Positions 5,422 to 5,571 of a stretch of DNA of 5,571 nt are shown here, piece by piece. The stretch spans positions 1 through 5,571 of the forward strand of contig JBFWIW010000104.1 in assembly GCA_050253535.1 (NCBI GenBank), given 5' to 3'. Both the position numbers and the translations under genes were made by a program. Every line of letters begins with the position of its first letter. Position 1 is the stretch's first letter. A model generated the notes under the pieces. It saw only the letters and a program-made list of their open reading frames with translations. It searched no databases and was not told the DNA's origin. Source of the DNA: JBFWIW01 sp050253535. GTDB taxonomy: Bacteria > Bacillota > Clostridia > Oscillospirales > Oscillospiraceae.

Positions 5422-5571
5422 TCAGCGATCCTTGTTCTCCGGCCCGCCCGCGGCCGCCAGCGCTTCAGCTTCCTTCTTGGCCCTGTTGCCGCGGACGATG
5501 TTCAGGACAAACGGCACTATGAGGCAGCCGAGCGTTATGATGAGAAACGCGCACGAGACCGGACGCGTGAT
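5422..5571 (-). CDS. tctA: C-terminus of a TctA-type tripartite tricarboxylate transporter permease (partial, 5' end outside window)
   Basis: The minus strand from the right edge reads 49 codons before TGA (5424-5422). They begin ITRPVSCAFLIITLGCLIVP, a transmembrane helix led by an RPxS motif, followed by a basic juxtamembrane segment (RGNRAKK) and a hydrophilic tail ending GGPENKDR. A terminal RPIS-type motif plus one helix and a short charged tail is what I recall of TctA, the large (about 500-residue, ~12-helix) membrane subunit that works with TctB and a periplasmic TctC binding protein to import di- or tricarboxylates and other organic anions. Only one helix is visible, so another multi-pass permease is possible. 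The gene is convergent with the regulator, 94 nt apart; if functionally linked, it would supply the substrate of the oxidase/kinase pathway. Confidence 0.7.
   Translation of the reverse strand: MTRPVSCAFLIITLGCLIVPFVLNIVRGNRAKKEAEALAAAGGPENKDR

Noticed and set aside
1..5571. CRISPR array, insertion sequence, tRNA or rRNA
   Set aside because: I saw no regularly spaced repeats, transposase-like protein, terminal inverted repeats or conserved RNA-gene sequences on either strand.

Overview
The window is a catabolic or redox locus from a GC-rich bacterium, with AT-rich DNA only between the divergent genes. Gene content (an EtfB subunit, a GlcD-type flavoprotein paired with a CCG-type Fe-S protein, a MurR/RpiR regulator, a TctA-type permease) and strong GGAGG ribosome-binding sites suggest an anaerobic Gram-positive-type organism such as a clostridial gut bacterium. 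A synergistete or similar anaerobe cannot be excluded; taxonomy is inference only. The run of exactly 100 N is a conventional scaffold gap, so this is a draft assembly, possibly a metagenome bin.

Layout. Minus strand, in transcription order: an FAD-linked oxidase of the GlcD/alkyl-DHAP-synthase type (start 4116, C-terminus lost in the gap); a CCG-domain Fe-S protein (N-terminus lost in the gap, ends 2096); an FGGY carbohydrate kinase (2065-557, complete); and an electron-transfer flavoprotein beta subunit (start 560, overlapping the kinase stop by 4 nt, running off the left edge). Plus strand: a complete MurR/RpiR-family regulator (4473-5327), divergent from the operon and followed by a strong intrinsic terminator. 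At the right edge, convergent with the regulator, is the last 49 codons of a gene that looks like tctA, the large permease of a tripartite tricarboxylate transporter.

How it may work (inference). The flavoprotein, Fe-S protein and Etf form a plausible electron path from an organic substrate, perhaps a hydroxy acid, polyol or phosphorylated derivative, into the Etf pool, as in Etf-linked lactate dehydrogenase (LctBCD) systems. The FGGY kinase either phosphorylates the oxidised product or supplies the phosphorylated substrate, by analogy with GlpK and the GlpABC dehydrogenase. The RpiR protein has a SIS domain that typically binds sugar phosphates, so the kinase product is an obvious candidate effector. 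The permease could import the substrate. I do not recognise the combination as a named pathway and the substrate cannot be read from the sequence.

The 356-bp divergent intergenic region is dense with structure: a perfect 9+9 bp inverted repeat, a good sigma70-type promoter for the regulator whose -10 is palindromic and so could serve both strands, a regulator leader with a 12-bp long-range stem, and an operon leader in which one segment can pair with the oxidase Shine-Dalgarno over 13 consecutive base pairs or with a local hairpin partner.
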